From Trinickia sp. Y13 (GTDB lineage Bacteria > Pseudomonadota > Gammaproteobacteria > Burkholderiales > Burkholderiaceae), in contig NZ_JAKWFK010000011.1 of assembly GCF_029522115.1 (NCBI RefSeq), positions 108,334 through 172,333 on the forward strand: a stretch of 64,000 nucleotides of DNA, written 5' to 3'. Position 1 is the stretch's first letter. Each line of letters starts with the position of its first letter. The notes beneath the pieces are model-generated. The model worked only from the letters and a program-made list of their open reading frames with translations. It was not told the origin of the DNA and ran no database searches. This document shows positions 49,099 to 59,767 of this stretch, one piece after another. Position numbers and translations under genes: made by a program.

Positions 49099-49137
49099 AA
49101 AAAAAGACAAGACGCGGATTTTAAAGGAAAATCCGCG
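49099..49137 (-). terminator. Terminator-like hairpin between rpoA and rplQ
   Basis: CGCGGATTTT (49113-49122) pairs with AAAATCCGCG (49128-49137) around AAAGG; on the minus strand TCTTGTC and then T7 follow. It should cause at least partial termination before rplQ. Confidence 0.65.
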
Positions 49138-49175
49138 CCTTCGCCAGACGTTGAGGCGCTCGCGCCCCAACACCG

Positions 49176-50153
49176 TTACTTGTCGAGACCGGCCGGCGGC
49201 CAGTTTTCGAGCTTCATGCCGAGCGTCAAACCGCGCGAAGCGAGCACTTCCTTGATCTCGTTCAGCGACTTGCGGCCCAGATTCGGCGTCTTGAGCAGTT
49301 CGTTTTCCGTGCGCTGGATCAGATCGCCGATGTAGTAGATGTTCTCCGCCTTCAGGCAATTGGCCGAGCGCACCGTCAACTCGAGATCGTCGACCGGACG
49401 CAGCAGGATCGGATCGATCTGCGGTGCACGCGACGGCGCTTCCGCAGCGGCTTCCGTGCCTTCCAGCGCGGCGAACACCGCCAGCTGATCGACGAGAATC
49501 CGCGCCGATTGACGAATCGCTTCCTCGGGCGAGATGACGCCGTTGGTTTCGATGTTCATCACGAGCTTATCGAGGTCGGTCCGTTGCTCGACGCGCGCGC
49601 TTTCCACCGCGTAGCTCACGCGGCGAACCGGCGAGAACGACGCGTCGAGCACGATGCGGCCGATGATCTTGGCCGTTTCCTCACCGTAGCGGCGCACGTT
49701 GCCCGGCACGTAGCCACGGCCCTTCTCGACCTTGATCTGTACATCGAGCTTGCCGCCCTTGGACAGATGCGCGACGACGTGATCGGGGTTGATCACTTCG
49801 CAATCGTGCGGCAGTTCGATGTCGCGAGCCGTTACGAGGCCTTCGCCTTCCTTACGCAGCGTAACCGTGACTTCATCGCGGTTATGCAGCTTGAACACGA
49901 CGCCCTTCAGGTTCAGCAGCAGGTTGACGACGTCTTCCTGCACGCCGTCGAGCGTGGAGTACTCATGCACAACGCCCGCGATCGTCACTTCGGTCGGGGC
50001 ATAGCCGACCATCGACGACAACAGGACGCGCCGCAGCGCGTTGCCCAAAGTGTGGCCGTAACCGCGTTCGAACGGTTCCATGACCACCTTCGCGTGGCTT
50101 TCGCCCAGCGATTCGACAGCAATGATTTTGGGCTTCAACAAACTGGTTTGCAT
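49176..50153 (-). CDS. rpoA: RNA polymerase alpha subunit
   Basis: A 325-residue subunit. The N-terminal domain ([24 protein letters not shown], through about 230) dimerises and assembles polymerase; after an acidic/Ala linker the C-terminal domain ([34 protein letters not shown]) binds UP elements and activators. It lies 124 bp after rpsD. Confidence 0.99.
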   Translation of the reverse strand: MQTSLLKPKIIAVESLGESHAKVVMEPFERGYGHTLGNALRRVLLSSMVGYAPTEVTIAGVVHEYSTLDGVQEDVVNLLLNLKGVVFKLHNRDEVTVTLRKEGEGLVTARDIELPHDCEVINPDHVVAHLSKGGKLDVQIKVEKGRGYVPGNVRRYGEETAKIIGRIVLDASFSPVRRVSYAVESARVEQRTDLDKLVMNIETNGVISPEEAIRQSARILVDQLAVFAALEGTEAAAEAPSRAPQIDPILLRPVDDLELTVRSANCLKAENIYYIGDLIQRTENELLKTPNLGRKSLNEIKEVLASRGLTLGMKLENWPPAGLDK

Positions 50154-50277
50154 AGGTTTTCCTTTTCAATACCCTCGGCTCGTTACACCGATAAGGCTGA
50201 CCGGTAACACCCTAAAAATAAACAGCCGAGGTACACCCTTGCGCAACGCAATCGAGGTACCCCGGCCGTATATACAA

Positions 50278-50901
50278 TTAGCGCGAATACAATTCGACGA
50301 TCAGGCTTTCGTTGATGTCGCCGGCGATATCGCTACGTTCCGGCATTTGCTTGAACGTGCCTTCGAACTTCTTCGCATCGACCGCCACCCAGCTGGGCAG
50401 GCCGCCTTGCTCGGCAAGCGACAGGGCTTCGAGAATGCGCGCTTGCTTCTTGGCTTGTTCGCGCACCGAAATGACGTCGCCCGCCTTCACTTGCAGCGAG
50501 GGGATGTTGGCAACTTGGCCGTTCACCGTGATCGCCTTGTGGCTCACGAGCTGACGCGCTTCTGCGCGCGTCGAACCGAAGCCCATGCGATAGACGACGT
50601 TGTCCAGACGCGACTCGAGCAATTGCAGCAGGTTCTCACCCGTGTTGCCCTTGCGGCGATCGGCCTCGGCGAAGTAGCGGCGGAACTGACGCTCGAGCAC
50701 GCCGTAGATGCGCTTCACTTTTTGCTTCTCGCGAAGCTGTGTGCCGTAGTCGGACGTACGTGCGCCCGATGTGCGGCCGTGCTGGCCCGGCTTGCTGTCG
50801 AGCTTGCACTTGTCGGCGAGCGAGCGACGCGCGCTCTTGAGGAACAGATCGGTGCCTTCACGGCGGGACAACTTGGCTTTAGGGCCGGTATAGCGTGCCA
50901 C
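50278..50901 (-). CDS. rpsD: Ribosomal protein uS4
   Basis: A 207-residue primary binder of 16S rRNA (E. coli 206). The S4 RNA-binding domain is [32 protein letters not shown]. In E. coli S4 represses its own operon at a site before rpsM. It follows rpsK after 153 bp that hold a strong hairpin. Confidence 0.98.
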   Translation of the reverse strand: MARYTGPKAKLSRREGTDLFLKSARRSLADKCKLDSKPGQHGRTSGARTSDYGTQLREKQKVKRIYGVLERQFRRYFAEADRRKGNTGENLLQLLESRLDNVVYRMGFGSTRAEARQLVSHKAITVNGQVANIPSLQVKAGDVISVREQAKKQARILEALSLAEQGGLPSWVAVDAKKFEGTFKQMPERSDIAGDINESLIVELYSR

Positions 50902-51007
50902 TTTGCATTCCTTCTATGTTTAGTCACGCAAACTTGCGTCTGCGCTAGTTCGTACCCGGGGTGGGTCGAACGGTGGACTTAGTCAAACAATCAACATACG
51001 CAAATAG

Positions 51008-51035
51008 CCTGCTGGCGCACGAGTGCGCCAGCAGG
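51008..51035. terminator. Strong perfect hairpin between rpsK and rpsD
   Basis: CCTGCTGGCGCA pairs with TGCGCCAGCAGG, 12 pairs around CGAG. Neither strand has a T-run, so mRNA processing, stabilisation or attenuation between rpsK and rpsD is more likely than simple termination. Confidence 0.5.
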
Positions 51036-51054
51036 CGTCATACTGGCGCGCGTC

Positions 51055-51459
51055 TTAGATGCGACGGCGCTTCGGCGGACGGCAGCCGTTGTGCGGAACG
51101 GGCGTCACGTCGGAGATTGCCGTGATCTTGATACCCAGACCATGCAATGCACGCACCGCCGATTCGCGACCGGGGCCAGGGCCCTTGATCCGCACTTCGA
51201 GGTTCTTCACGCCGTATTCCATCGCCACGCGACCGGCCGACTCCGCCGCAACCTGAGCCGCGAACGGCGTCGACTTGCGCGAGCCCTTGAAGCCCTGGCC
51301 GCCCGAGGTCGCCCAAGCAAGCGCGTTGCCTTGACGATCGGTGATCGTGATGATGGTGTTGTTGAACGACGCGTGAACGTGAACCACGCCCTCGGCGACG
51401 TTCTTCTTGACCTTCTTGCGAACGCGTTGCGCCGCGGTGTTGTTCGAAGCCTTAGCCAT
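51055..51459 (-). CDS. rpsK: Ribosomal protein uS11
   Basis: A 134-residue 30S platform protein (E. coli 129). [23 protein letters not shown] and [23 protein letters not shown] are conserved, as is the C-terminal [12 protein letters not shown]. It follows rpsM after 28 bp in the alpha operon. Confidence 0.98.
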   Translation of the reverse strand: MAKASNNTAAQRVRKKVKKNVAEGVVHVHASFNNTIITITDRQGNALAWATSGGQGFKGSRKSTPFAAQVAAESAGRVAMEYGVKNLEVRIKGPGPGRESAVRALHGLGIKITAISDVTPVPHNGCRPPKRRRI

Positions 51460-51487
51460 TACGTTTTCCTGTAACTGTCAGTCGCGC

Positions 51488-51853
51488 TTATTTCTTCAGC
51501 GATTGGGCAGCGCGGCGCGGACCCTTGCGCGTACGTGCGTTCGTGCGCGTACGTTGGCCACGCAGGGGCAGGCCCTTGCGATGACGCACACCGCGATAGC
51601 AGCCGAGGTCCATCAGGCGCTTGATGTTCATCGTCACTTCACGGCGCAAATCGCCTTCGACGACAAACTTGCCGACTTCGTCACGCAGCTTCTCGAGATC
51701 CGCGTCCGACAGGTCTTTGACCTTCTTGGTCGTGTCGACGCCCGCCGCTTCGCAAATCTTTTGCGAACGCGTGATACCGATCCCGTAGATCGCCGTCAGG
51801 CCGATCTTCGTGTGCTTATGGTTCGGGATGTTCACCCCTGCAATACGAGCCAT
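51488..51853 (-). CDS. rpsM: Ribosomal protein uS13
   Basis: A 121-residue 30S head protein contacting P-site tRNA (E. coli 118). [37 protein letters not shown] and [22 protein letters not shown] are typical. It is 41 bp after rpmJ. Confidence 0.98.
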   Translation of the reverse strand: MARIAGVNIPNHKHTKIGLTAIYGIGITRSQKICEAAGVDTTKKVKDLSDADLEKLRDEVGKFVVEGDLRREVTMNIKRLMDLGCYRGVRHRKGLPLRGQRTRTNARTRKGPRRAAQSLKK

Positions 51854-51894
51854 TGTTTTTCCTCAAACAAAAAGCGCAAGCAAAAGCGCGGCGT

Positions 51895-52011
51895 TCAGCC
51901 TTGGCGCTGTTTGTGGCGCGGATCAGAGCTGCAAATCACGCGCACGACGCCTTTGCGCTTGATGATCTTGCAATTGCGGCAAATGCGCTTAACCGATGCC
52001 ATCACTTTCAT
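51895..52011 (-). CDS. rpmJ: Ribosomal protein bL36
   Basis: A 38-residue protein read directly from the sequence: [20 protein letters not shown], continuing to a [11 protein letters not shown] end. CRNC, a third cysteine and the histidine make the zinc-binding (C+) form. Lies between infA and rpsM, 20 bp after infA. Confidence 0.95.
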
Positions 52012-52031
52012 GATATTACCCTTTTTTCAAA

Positions 52032-52250
52032 TCACTTCGCCCGGAACACGATCCGCGCACGCGACAGATCGTAAGGCGTCAATTCAACCGTCACCTTGTC
52101 GCCAGGAAGGATGCGGATGTAGTGCATACGCATCTTTCCCGAAATATGTCCCAACACGACATGGCCGTTTTCCAGCTTCACGCGGAAGGTAGCATTGGGC
52201 AGGTTCTCGATCACCTCGCCCTGCATCTGGATTACATCGTCTTTGGCCAT
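52032..52250 (-). CDS. infA: Translation initiation factor IF-1
   Basis: A 72-residue OB-fold factor that blocks the A site during initiation. [20 protein letters not shown] and [20 protein letters not shown] match the family; length is identical to E. coli. ATG 52250 is preferred over one four codons upstream. It lies eight bp after secY. Confidence 0.98.
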   Translation of the reverse strand: MAKDDVIQMQGEVIENLPNATFRVKLENGHVVLGHISGKMRMHYIRILPGDKVTVELTPYDLSRARIVFRAK

Positions 52251-52258
52251 AAGTCCTT

Positions 52259-53608
52259 TCACCGCATCGGGATGTTGCTGCCGCCCTTGAAGTTCGCCTT
52301 CTTGAGCAACGACTCATACTGTTGCGACATAACGTACGACTGCACCTGCGCCATGAAGTCCATTGTGACGACGACAATGATCAGCAGCGACGTTCCGCCA
52401 AAATAAAACGGCACGTTCCAGCGCAGCACCAAAAACTCCGGCAGCAAACAGACGAACACGATATAGATCGCACCGGCCAGCGTCAGACGCGTCAGGATGC
52501 GGTCGATATACCGCGCGGTCTGATCGCCGGGGCGGATACCCGGAACGAACGCACCGCTCTTTTTCAGGTTGTCGGCCGTCTCTCTGCTGTTGAACACCAA
52601 CGCGGTGTAGAAGAAGCAGAAAAAGACGATCGCCAACGCGTACAACAATACGTACACGGGCTGGCCAGGCTTTATCGCTTCGGCCACGTTGTGCAGCGTA
52701 TCGGTGAGCCAGCTGCCGCGCGTACCCGAGCTGAACCAATTCAGGATCGTTGCCGGGAACAGGATGATCGACGATGCGAAGATCGGCGGAATCACGCCCG
52801 ACATGTTCAGCTTGAGCGGCAGGTGCGACGACTGCCCGCCATAAATCTTGTTACCGACTTGGCGCTTCGCGTAGTTCACGAGAATCTTGCGTTGGCCGCG
52901 CTCGATGAAGACGACGAGATACGTCACCGCCGCGATCAGCGCCACCACCACGATTGCCGTGAACGGGTGCATCGAACCCGATTGCACGAGCGAAACCAGC
53001 CCGCCCACGGCATTCGGGAAACCCGCCGCGATCCCGCCGAAGATGATGATCGAGATGCCGTTGCCGAGCCCGCGCTCCGTGATCTGCTCGCCGAGCCACA
53101 TCAGGAACATCGTGCCCGTCACGAGCGTCACCACCGTCGTCAGGCGAAACACCATACCCGGATCGATCACCAGGCCCGGCTGGTTCTCGAGCGCCACGGC
53201 AATGCCGAACGCTTGGAACGTAGCGAGCACCACGGTGAACACCCGCGTGTACTGCGTAATCTTGCGCTGTCCGGCCTGGCCTTCCTTCTTCAACGCTTCG
53301 AGCTGCGGCGACACGATCGCGAGCAACTGCATGATGATCGAGGAGGAGATATACGGCATGATCCCCAACGCGAAAATCGTGAATCGCGACAGTGCGCCAC
53401 CCGAGAACATGTTGAACATGCCCAGGATGCCGCCCGATTGGCTCTGGAAAAGCTTCGCCAACTGATCCGGGTCGATGCCCGGCACCGGAATATGCGCGCC
53501 GACACGGTAGACGATCAGCGCCAGCAGCAGGAACACTGCCCGCCGACGCAGATCGCCGAACTTCGCCGTGCTTCGACCGGTTTTTGCGAGACTCGGGCTG
53601 TTAGCCAA
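52259..53608 (-). CDS. secY: SecY, preprotein translocase channel
   Basis: A 449-residue membrane channel subunit with ten helices; [21 protein letters not shown] is the N-terminus, [26 protein letters not shown] the second helix and loop, and the C-terminal cytoplasmic loops bear conserved Arg residues. The start is probably TTG 53608 ([13 protein letters not shown]), preceded by GGAGAAGG; an ATG six codons upstream is the alternative. It follows rplO after 61 bp. Confidence 0.96.
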   Translation of the reverse strand: MANSPSLAKTGRSTAKFGDLRRRAVFLLLALIVYRVGAHIPVPGIDPDQLAKLFQSQSGGILGMFNMFSGGALSRFTIFALGIMPYISSSIIMQLLAIVSPQLEALKKEGQAGQRKITQYTRVFTVVLATFQAFGIAVALENQPGLVIDPGMVFRLTTVVTLVTGTMFLMWLGEQITERGLGNGISIIIFGGIAAGFPNAVGGLVSLVQSGSMHPFTAIVVVALIAAVTYLVVFIERGQRKILVNYAKRQVGNKIYGGQSSHLPLKLNMSGVIPPIFASSIILFPATILNWFSSGTRGSWLTDTLHNVAEAIKPGQPVYVLLYALAIVFFCFFYTALVFNSRETADNLKKSGAFVPGIRPGDQTARYIDRILTRLTLAGAIYIVFVCLLPEFLVLRWNVPFYFGGTSLLIIVVVTMDFMAQVQSYVMSQQYESLLKKANFKGGSNIPMR

Positions 53609-53669
53609 GTACCTTCTCCGATACAAATGCCATTGACGGCAATCGGTCTTTCACGCGTTCGAAAGCCGC

Positions 53670-54104
53670 TTACTCGGCGAACGAGCCGCCGGCCGCTTCG
53701 ATCGCGGCGCGCGCACCCTTCGTCGCACCGAGGCCCTTCACGACGATCTTGCGCGAGATCTCGCCCGTGGCGATGATCTTGGCGCTCTTCGTCAGTTCGC
53801 TCACGAGGCCCGCTTGCTTCAGCGCGAGCAGGTCGATTTCGTCGACCGGCAACGCTTGCAAATCGCGCAGACGCACTTCGCCGACGAATTCCTTCGTCAA
53901 CGACGTGAAGCCGCGCTTGGGCAAACGACGTTGCAGCGGCATTTGACCGCCTTCGAAGCCGACCTTGTGAAAGCCGCCCGAGCGCGATTTCTGACCTTTG
54001 TGACCGCGGCCGGCCGTCTTGCCCAGGCCGGAGCCGATGCCACGGCCGACGCGACGCTTCGCGTGCTTGGCGCCATCAGCCGGCTTCAGGTTGTTCAATT
54101 CCAT
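53670..54104 (-). CDS. rplO: Ribosomal protein uL15
   Basis: A 144-residue 50S protein, the same length as in E. coli. [20 protein letters not shown] and [20 protein letters not shown] are conserved; the start at MELNN replaces a 16-codon upstream reading. It is 28 bp after rpmD. Confidence 0.98.
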   Translation of the reverse strand: MELNNLKPADGAKHAKRRVGRGIGSGLGKTAGRGHKGQKSRSGGFHKVGFEGGQMPLQRRLPKRGFTSLTKEFVGEVRLRDLQALPVDEIDLLALKQAGLVSELTKSAKIIATGEISRKIVVKGLGATKGARAAIEAAGGSFAE

Positions 54105-54132
54105 ATTCAACTCCTCGAGTCCCTGAACCGTG

Positions 54133-54315
54133 TTAAGCGATGACCTTAACAAGGTACGAAACCTTGTTGATCATGCCGCGCACAGCGGGCGTGTCTTGCA
54201 GTTCGCTGACCGAGTTGAGTCGGCGCAGGCCCAGGCCACGCACCGTGGCACGGTGCGATTCGCGGGTCCCAATCAGGCTCTTGACGAGCTGAACCTTGAC
54301 AGTTTTATCAGACAT
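54133..54315 (-). CDS. rpmD: Ribosomal protein uL30
   Basis: A 60-residue 50S protein (E. coli 59): [20 protein letters not shown] then [20 protein letters not shown]. It follows rpsE after 16 bp. Confidence 0.97.
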   Translation of the reverse strand: MSDKTVKVQLVKSLIGTRESHRATVRGLGLRRLNSVSELQDTPAVRGMINKVSYLVKVIA

Positions 54316-54331
54316 GGTGACCACCTAGGCA

Positions 54332-54850
54332 TTAGCCCAAAATTTCTTCGACCGACTTGCCGCGCTTCGCAGCGATGTCAGCCGCCGTCGACTGCTTGCG
54401 CAGCCCGTCGAGCGTCGCACGCACGAGGTTGTACGGGTTCGTCGAACCGTGGCTCTTCGCGACGACGTTTTGCACGCCCATCACGTCGAACACCGCACGC
54501 ATCGGGCCGCCGGCGATCACGCCCGTACCGTCCTTCGCCGGAGCGAGCATGACAGCGGACGCGCCATGCTTGCCGTGCACCTCATGTTGCAGCGTGCCGT
54601 TCTTCAGGGGCACCTTGAACATGTTGCGGCGGGCTTGCTCCATTGCCTTTTGCACGGCAACGGGCACTTCCTTCGCCTTACCCTTGCCCATGCCGACGCG
54701 GCCATCGCCATCGCCAACCACGGTCAGTGCGGCGAAACCGAGAATCCGGCCACCCTTCACGACCTTGGTCACGCGATTGACCGAGATCATCTTTTCACGA
54801 AGGCCGTCGTCGCGTTCGTCAGCCTGAACTTTCGCTTGCATCTTTGCCAT
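54332..54850 (-). CDS. rpsE: Ribosomal protein uS5
   Basis: A 172-residue 30S fidelity protein (E. coli 167). [19 protein letters not shown] and [20 protein letters not shown] are conserved. It is 15 bp after rplR. Confidence 0.98.
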   Translation of the reverse strand: MAKMQAKVQADERDDGLREKMISVNRVTKVVKGGRILGFAALTVVGDGDGRVGMGKGKAKEVPVAVQKAMEQARRNMFKVPLKNGTLQHEVHGKHGASAVMLAPAKDGTGVIAGGPMRAVFDVMGVQNVVAKSHGSTNPYNLVRATLDGLRKQSTAADIAAKRGKSVEEILG

Positions 54851-54865
54851 GACGAATTCCTTCCC

Positions 54866-55231
54866 TTAGAACTTGAGCCCGGCTTCGCGCGCCGCATCGG
54901 CCAGCGCTTTCACACGGCCGTGGTAGCGAAAGCCCGAGCGATCGAAGGCGACGGATTCGACGCCGGCAGCCTTGGCTTTTTCAGCGATACGCTTGCCGAT
55001 CAACGTGGCGGCAGCGATGTTACCGCCTTTGCCCGACTGGTCGGCCAGTTGCGCACGCACTTCAGCTTCGAGCGTCGACGCGCTGGCGAGCACCTTGGTG
55101 CCGCAAGGCGAGAACACTTGCGCGTAGATGTGCGTGTTCGTGCGATGCACGGCAAGGCGCGCGACCTGCAGTTCGGCGATCTTGATACGCGTCTGACGAG
55201 CGCGGCGCAGGCGAGATTGAGTCTTATCCAT
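54866..55231 (-). CDS. rplR: Ribosomal protein uL18
   Basis: A 121-residue 5S rRNA-binding protein (E. coli 117); [15 protein letters not shown] and [20 protein letters not shown] are typical. Twelve bp after rplF. Confidence 0.98.
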   Translation of the reverse strand: MDKTQSRLRRARQTRIKIAELQVARLAVHRTNTHIYAQVFSPCGTKVLASASTLEAEVRAQLADQSGKGGNIAAATLIGKRIAEKAKAAGVESVAFDRSGFRYHGRVKALADAAREAGLKF

Positions 55232-55243
55232 GATTGCGCACCC

Positions 55244-55774
55244 TTACTTCTTCTTCGTTTCTTTGAGGATCACCACCTCGTCGGCATAGCGCACGCCCTT
55301 GCCCTTATAGGGCTCAGGCGGACGGTAGCCGCGCACTTCGGCAGCGACTTGGCCGACCTTCTGCTTGTCGATCCCCTTGATCACGATTTCCGTTTGCGAC
55401 GGGGTTTCTGCCTTCACGCCTTCCGGCATTTGGTGCACCACAGGGTGCGAGAAACCCAGCGACAGATTCAGCTTGTCGCCTTGCGCTTGCGCACGATAAC
55501 CAACGCCGACGAGCGTAAGCTTGCGCTCGAAACCCTTCGTCACGCCGTGCACCATGTTCGCGACGATCGCGCGCATCGTGCCAGACATTGCGTTCGCCTC
55601 GCGGCTCTCGTCCACCGGCTCAAACTTCAGGAATGCACCGTCGACGACGATGTTCACGAGCTTGTTCAGCGGCAGCGAAATCGTACCGAGTGCGCCCTTC
55701 ACCGTGATCAGGCCGTCTGCGACCTTCACTTCGGCGCCAGCGAGCGCGACCGGGCTCTTACCTACTCGAGACAT
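55244..55774 (-). CDS. rplF: Ribosomal protein uL6
   Basis: A 176-residue 50S protein with two similar domains; [20 protein letters not shown] starts it and [19 protein letters not shown] ends the second domain. Twenty-one bp after rpsH. Confidence 0.98.
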   Translation of the reverse strand: MSRVGKSPVALAGAEVKVADGLITVKGALGTISLPLNKLVNIVVDGAFLKFEPVDESREANAMSGTMRAIVANMVHGVTKGFERKLTLVGVGYRAQAQGDKLNLSLGFSHPVVHQMPEGVKAETPSQTEIVIKGIDKQKVGQVAAEVRGYRPPEPYKGKGVRYADEVVILKETKKK

Positions 55775-55795
55775 GTTTCTTCTCCTCTTTCGGCG

Positions 55796-56191
55796 TTAAG
55801 CGACGTAGCAGATGACTTCGCCGCCGACGCCAGTGGCGCGGGCCTTGCGGTCGGTCATCACACCCTTGGGCGTCGAGACGATCGCCACGCCGAGGCCGTT
55901 CATGACCTGCGGGATGTCGTTACGACCGCGGTACACGCGCAGGCCAGGCTTCGAGACGCGCTCGAGGCGCTCGATGACCGGACGGCCAGCGTAGTACTTC
56001 AACGCAATGTTCAACTCCGACTTCGCGCCTTCCGACTTCACGGCGAAATCGTCGATATAGCCTTCGTCCTTCAGGACCTGGGCAATCGCCACTTTGACCT
56101 TCGACGAGGGCATCGTCACCGAGACCTTCTCGACCATCTGCGCGTTGCGGATGCGAGTCAGCATATCGGCGATAGGATCACTCATGCTCAT
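55796..56191 (-). CDS. rpsH: Ribosomal protein uS8
   Basis: A 131-residue 16S rRNA binder (E. coli 130) that in E. coli also represses the spc operon. [20 protein letters not shown] and [20 protein letters not shown] are conserved; a second ATG two codons in is an alternative start. Fourteen bp after rpsN. Confidence 0.98.
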   Translation of the reverse strand: MSMSDPIADMLTRIRNAQMVEKVSVTMPSSKVKVAIAQVLKDEGYIDDFAVKSEGAKSELNIALKYYAGRPVIERLERVSKPGLRVYRGRNDIPQVMNGLGVAIVSTPKGVMTDRKARATGVGGEVICYVA

Positions 56192-56205
56192 TTATGTTTC
56201 TCCTA

Positions 56206-56511
56206 TTACCAGCTCGCCTTGGTCAGGCCGGGGATCTCGCCGCGGAATGCGATTTCGCGAATCTTGTTACGCGCAAGTCCGAACTTGCGGAACGTGCCAC
56301 GCGGACGGCCCGTGATCGCGCAGCGATTGCGCTTGCGCGTCGGGTTCGCGTTACGGGGCAGTTGTTGCAGCTCGAGACGGGCTGCATAGCGCTCTTCTTC
56401 CGACTTCGATTGGTCGTCGATGATCGCCTTCAGCGCTTCGCGCTTCGGTGCGAACTTCGCAGCCAGGCGGGCGCGCTTCTTTTCACGTTCGATCAGTGCC
56501 AGTTTAGCCAC
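56206..56511 (-). CDS. rpsN: Ribosomal protein uS14 (zinc-independent form)
   Basis: A 101-residue protein of the long, cysteine-free type: [20 protein letters not shown] then [20 protein letters not shown] and a KASW end. Seven bp after rplE. Confidence 0.98.
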   Translation of the reverse strand: MAKLALIEREKKRARLAAKFAPKREALKAIIDDQSKSEEERYAARLELQQLPRNANPTRKRNRCAITGRPRGTFRKFGLARNKIREIAFRGEIPGLTKASW

Positions 56512-56518
56512 GGTAACC

Positions 56519-57058
56519 TCAGTTTCTGAACGGGAACTTGAAGCTGGCGAGCAGTGCCTTGGCTTCTTCGTCGGTCTTCGCGGTGGTGGTGATGCTGATG
56601 TTCAGCCCACGCAGCGCGTCGATCTTGTCGTAGTCGATCTCGGGGAAAATGATCTGCTCTTTCACACCGATGTTGTAGTTGCCGCGACCGTCGAACGCAC
56701 GACCCGACACACCACGGAAGTCGCGCACGCGCGGCAGCGCCACCGTGACGAAACGATCGAGGAATTCGTACATCGCTTGACCACGCAGCGTGACCATCGC
56801 GCCGATCGGGTAGCCCTGACGGATCTTGAAGCCCGCGATTGCCTTGCGAGCCTTCGTCACCACCGGCTTTTGACCCGCGATCTTCGTCAGATCGCCCACG
56901 GCGTTTTCGATGATCTTCTTGTCAGCGACGGCTTCGCCAAGACCCATGTTCAGGGTGATCTTGGTGATGCGCGGCACTTCCATGACCGACTTGTAGCCGA
57001 ACTTTTCGGTAAGGCCGGGAACGACCTTCTCTTTGTAAAACTCTTGCAAACGAGCCAT
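56519..57058 (-). CDS. rplE: Ribosomal protein uL5
   Basis: A 179-residue 5S rRNA-associated protein, the same length as E. coli: [37 protein letters not shown] and [20 protein letters not shown]. Seventeen bp after rplX. Confidence 0.98.
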   Translation of the reverse strand: MARLQEFYKEKVVPGLTEKFGYKSVMEVPRITKITLNMGLGEAVADKKIIENAVGDLTKIAGQKPVVTKARKAIAGFKIRQGYPIGAMVTLRGQAMYEFLDRFVTVALPRVRDFRGVSGRAFDGRGNYNIGVKEQIIFPEIDYDKIDALRGLNISITTTAKTDEEAKALLASFKFPFRN

Positions 57059-57075
57059 TTTTATACTCCGCAGCG

Positions 57076-57384
57076 TCAGGCGCTCAGCACGGCACCGGTC
57101 GTCTTCAGGAAGCGCACTTTCTTGCCGTCCTCGACCTTGATGCCAACACGCGAGCCTTTGCCGTTCGCGTCAACGAGCGCAACGTTCGAAATGTGCAGCG
57201 GCATCGTCTTCGCTTCCACGCCACCGGTCGTACCCTTCATCGGGTTCGGCTTGACATGTTTCTTGACGAGATTGATGCCTTCCACCGTCACGCGATCATC
57301 CGCGACGGCCAGCACGACGCCGCGCTTGCCCTTGTCCTTGCCGGTGATGACGAGAACTTCGTCACCTTTGCGAATCTTGTTCAT
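57076..57384 (-). CDS. rplX: Ribosomal protein uL24
   Basis: A 102-residue 50S assembly initiator (E. coli 104); [20 protein letters not shown] is the KOW motif. Nine bp after rplN. Confidence 0.98.
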   Translation of the reverse strand: MNKIRKGDEVLVITGKDKGKRGVVLAVADDRVTVEGINLVKKHVKPNPMKGTTGGVEAKTMPLHISNVALVDANGKGSRVGIKVEDGKKVRFLKTTGAVLSA

Positions 57385-57393
57385 CGCGACTCC

Positions 57394-57762
57394 TTACAGC
57401 ACTTCGGGCGCCAGCGAAACGATCTTCATGAACCGTTCGCTACGCAACTCACGCGTGACCGGCCCGAAAATGCGGGTACCGATAGGCTCGAGCTTGGTAT
57501 TCAACAGGACGGCGGCATTGCCGTCGAACTTGATCAGCGAGCCGTCTTGGCGACGCACGCCCTTGGCGGTGCGAACCACCACTGCGTTGTAGATTTCGCC
57601 TTTCTTCACGCGCCCGCGCGGCGTTGCCTCTTTGACGCTCACCTTGATGATGTCGCCGATGTTGGCATAACGACGCTTCGAGCCGCCGAGCACCTTGATG
57701 CACATGACTTCACGCGCACCCGTGTTGTCGGCCACTTCAAGCCGAGATTCGGTCTGGATCAT
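57394..57762 (-). CDS. rplN: Ribosomal protein uL14
   Basis: A 122-residue 50S protein; [20 protein letters not shown] and [20 protein letters not shown] are conserved. It opens the spc part of the cluster, 288 bp after rpsQ, with its own strong promoter in that gap. Confidence 0.98.
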   Translation of the reverse strand: MIQTESRLEVADNTGAREVMCIKVLGGSKRRYANIGDIIKVSVKEATPRGRVKKGEIYNAVVVRTAKGVRRQDGSLIKFDGNAAVLLNTKLEPIGTRIFGPVTRELRSERFMKIVSLAPEVL

Positions 57763-57963
57763 GGTTTATCTTTCCCAACTTAATCCGCCTGCACCACCAT
57801 GGTTCAGCCGGTCAGTCTTGGTCCCGTCAGCCAATCGGCTGCTTGGGTTAGAACAGCAGCGACGGCAACGAAACCGCCATCGCAATCGAGTGATTCATTC
57901 GGAGCGAGCTGACGCCCTTCCGCTTCCCTTCCACTTCGCCCGCAACGGATCCCATAAAGAGGG

Positions 57964-57996
57964 AAGACCGAGATTATATCAAACAATCTCGGTCTT
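57964..57996. repeat. 12-base inverted repeat over the spc promoter
   Basis: AAGACCGAGATT (57964-57975) and AATCTCGGTCTT (57985-57996) are perfect complements around a nine-base spacer. The left arm overlaps the -10 and the right arm overlaps the first bases of the -35, as expected of an operator or a cruciform element rather than of a transcribed terminator. Confidence 0.75.
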
Positions 57997-58000
57997 GCAA
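57973..58000 (-). promoter_or_regulatory. sigma70 promoter of the spc operon (rplN onward)
   Basis: On the minus strand TTGCAA (57995-58000), a 16-base spacer and perfect TATAAT (57973-57978). The start would be near 57966, giving a leader of about 200 bases to rplN. The -10 and most of the spacer lie inside a 12-base inverted repeat. Confidence 0.8.
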
Positions 58001-58050
58001 GCTAAATCTACTGCGATTTCAACGACTTCTACTGCTCAGCCGCGCTAGCC

Positions 58051-58323
58051 TCAAATGACACGTGCGGCTTCGACAAGGCGGGACACCGTCCAGGCTTTCG
58101 TCTTGGAGATCGGACGCGTTTCCTGGATTTCGACGAGGTCGCCCTCGTTGTACGTGTTCGCATCATCGTGAGCGTGATACTTCTTCGAGCGCACGACGTA
58201 CTTGCCGTAGATCGGGTGCTTCACGCGATGCTCGACGAGCACGGTAACCGTCTTGTCCATCTTGTTGCTGACGACCTTGCCGACCAGCGTCCGCTTGAGC
58301 GAGGTTTTTACGCTATCGTTCAT
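58051..58323 (-). CDS. rpsQ: Ribosomal protein uS17
   Basis: A 90-residue primary 16S binder (E. coli 84): [20 protein letters not shown] and [20 protein letters not shown]. It overlaps the rpmC stop by four bases. Last gene of the S10 transcription unit. Confidence 0.98.
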   Translation of the reverse strand: MNDSVKTSLKRTLVGKVVSNKMDKTVTVLVEHRVKHPIYGKYVVRSKKYHAHDDANTYNEGDLVEIQETRPISKTKAWTVSRLVEAARVI

Positions 58324-58514
58324 TTCTGGTTCGCCTTCTCGGTCAGGACGGTCCGCACACGCGCGATGTCACGACGAACCTTCTTCAGCTGGCTCGTGTT
58401 GGTGAGCTGCTGCGTCGCGAGTTGCATGCGCAGGCCGAATTGCGCTTTCAACAGGTCCGACAGCTCCTTGTTGAGCGCGGCCTTGTCTTTCTGGTGAAGT
58501 TCGGAAGCCTTCAT
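58320..58514 (-). CDS. rpmC: Ribosomal protein uL29
   Basis: A 64-residue protein (E. coli 63), start [20 protein letters not shown]. It lies at the tunnel exit near the trigger-factor site. Ten bp after rplP. Confidence 0.97.
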   Translation of the reverse strand: MKASELHQKDKAALNKELSDLLKAQFGLRMQLATQQLTNTSQLKKVRRDIARVRTVLTEKANQK

Positions 58515-58524
58515 CGTTTACTCC

Positions 58525-58941
58525 TTAGGCGCCAAGCTGACGAACGATGAACGTCGTCTTCAGCGGCAGCTTCGCTGCAGCCAGACGGAACGCCTCACGC
58601 GCCAACTCTTCGGATACGCCATCCATTTCGTACAGCATCTTGCCCGGCTGGATCTCTGCGACGTAGTACTCGGGGTTACCTTTACCGTTACCCATCCGTA
58701 CTTCAGCCGGCTTTTGCGAGATCGGCTTGTCCGGGAAAATGCGGATCCAGATGCGGCCGCCGCGCTTGATGTGACGCGTCATGGCACGACGCGCCGCTTC
58801 GATTTGACGCGCGGTCAGGCGGCCGCGACCGATAGCCTTGAGGCCGAATTCACCGAACGACACGGCGTTGCCGCGTGTCGCGATACCGGTGTTACGCCCC
58901 TTTTGCTCTTTGCGATACTTCCTGCGTTTCGGTTGCAGCAT
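58525..58941 (-). CDS. rplP: Ribosomal protein uL16
   Basis: A 138-residue 50S protein near the peptidyl-transferase centre; [20 protein letters not shown] and [21 protein letters not shown] are conserved. Two bp after rpsC. Confidence 0.98.
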   Translation of the reverse strand: MLQPKRRKYRKEQKGRNTGIATRGNAVSFGEFGLKAIGRGRLTARQIEAARRAMTRHIKRGGRIWIRIFPDKPISQKPAEVRMGNGKGNPEYYVAEIQPGKMLYEMDGVSEELAREAFRLAAAKLPLKTTFIVRQLGA

Positions 58942-58943
58942 CG

Positions 58944-59756
58944 TTATTCTCCAGTCTTGCCGTCGCCGCCAGCATTGCCACCGGCGGCGCCACGACGCGG
59001 CGCACCACGGCGAGCACCCGCGGGCGCGCCACCTTCACCGTCACGGCGCGGACGGCGATCGCCCGGCCGTGCGTTACGGCGCGGACGCTTGTCTTCCGGC
59101 GCTTCTTCGACGACCGGCGCTTCATTGCGGCCCAGCGTGTCGCCCTTGTAGACCCACACCTTCACACCGATGATGCCGTACGTCGTCTTCGCTTCCGACG
59201 TTGCGTAGTCGATATCGGCCCGCAGCGTATGCAGGGGCACGCGACCTTCGCGGTACCACTCCGTACGCGCGATTTCGATGCCGTTCAGACGCCCGGCGCT
59301 CATGATCTTGATGCCTTGGGCGCCAAGACGCATCGCGTTTTGCATCGCACGCTTCATCGCGCGGCGGAACATGATCCGGCGCTCGAGCTGTTGCGTGATC
59401 GAATCGGCGATCAGTTGCGCATCGGTTTCCGGCTTGCGGATTTCCTCGATGTTCACGTGCACGGGCACGCCCATGCGCTTTTGCAACTCGGACTTGAGCA
59501 GCTCGATGTCCTCGCCCTTCTTGCCGATAACGACGCCCGGACGCGAGCTGTAAATCGTGATGCGCGCGTTCTTCGCCGGACGCTCGATGACGATGCGGCC
59601 GACCGAAGCGTTCTTCAGCTTCTTCTTCAGATACTCACGAACACCGATGTCTTCCTGGAGCATCGCGGCGAAATTGTTGTTGCTCGCGTACCAACGCGAC
59701 GCCCAATTCCGCTTGACGGCCAGACGGAAGCCAGTCGGATGAATTTTCTGTCCCAT
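58944..59756 (-). CDS. rpsC: Ribosomal protein uS3, with long basic C-terminal tail
   Basis: A 270-residue 30S head protein with a KH domain ([20 protein letters not shown]) and the mRNA-entry face. E. coli S3 has 233; the surplus is a Gly/Arg/Pro-rich tail ([20 protein letters not shown] and beyond) predicted to be disordered. Eleven bp after rplV. Confidence 0.98.
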   Translation of the reverse strand: MGQKIHPTGFRLAVKRNWASRWYASNNNFAAMLQEDIGVREYLKKKLKNASVGRIVIERPAKNARITIYSSRPGVVIGKKGEDIELLKSELQKRMGVPVHVNIEEIRKPETDAQLIADSITQQLERRIMFRRAMKRAMQNAMRLGAQGIKIMSAGRLNGIEIARTEWYREGRVPLHTLRADIDYATSEAKTTYGIIGVKVWVYKGDTLGRNEAPVVEEAPEDKRPRRNARPGDRRPRRDGEGGAPAGARRGAPRRGAAGGNAGGDGKTGE

Positions 59757-59767
59757 CGTATGACCCC

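Larger units (their letters stand above)
57763..58050. other. spc-operon leader and promoter region
   Basis: The gap between rpsQ and rplN. It contains the promoter listed next and about 200 bases of untranslated leader with no supported gene. Confidence 0.6.

Noticed and set aside
54449..56389. Plus-strand frame of 646 codons across rpsE to rpsN
   Set aside because: Runs antisense across five certain ribosomal genes and their gaps; composition follows the opposite strand.
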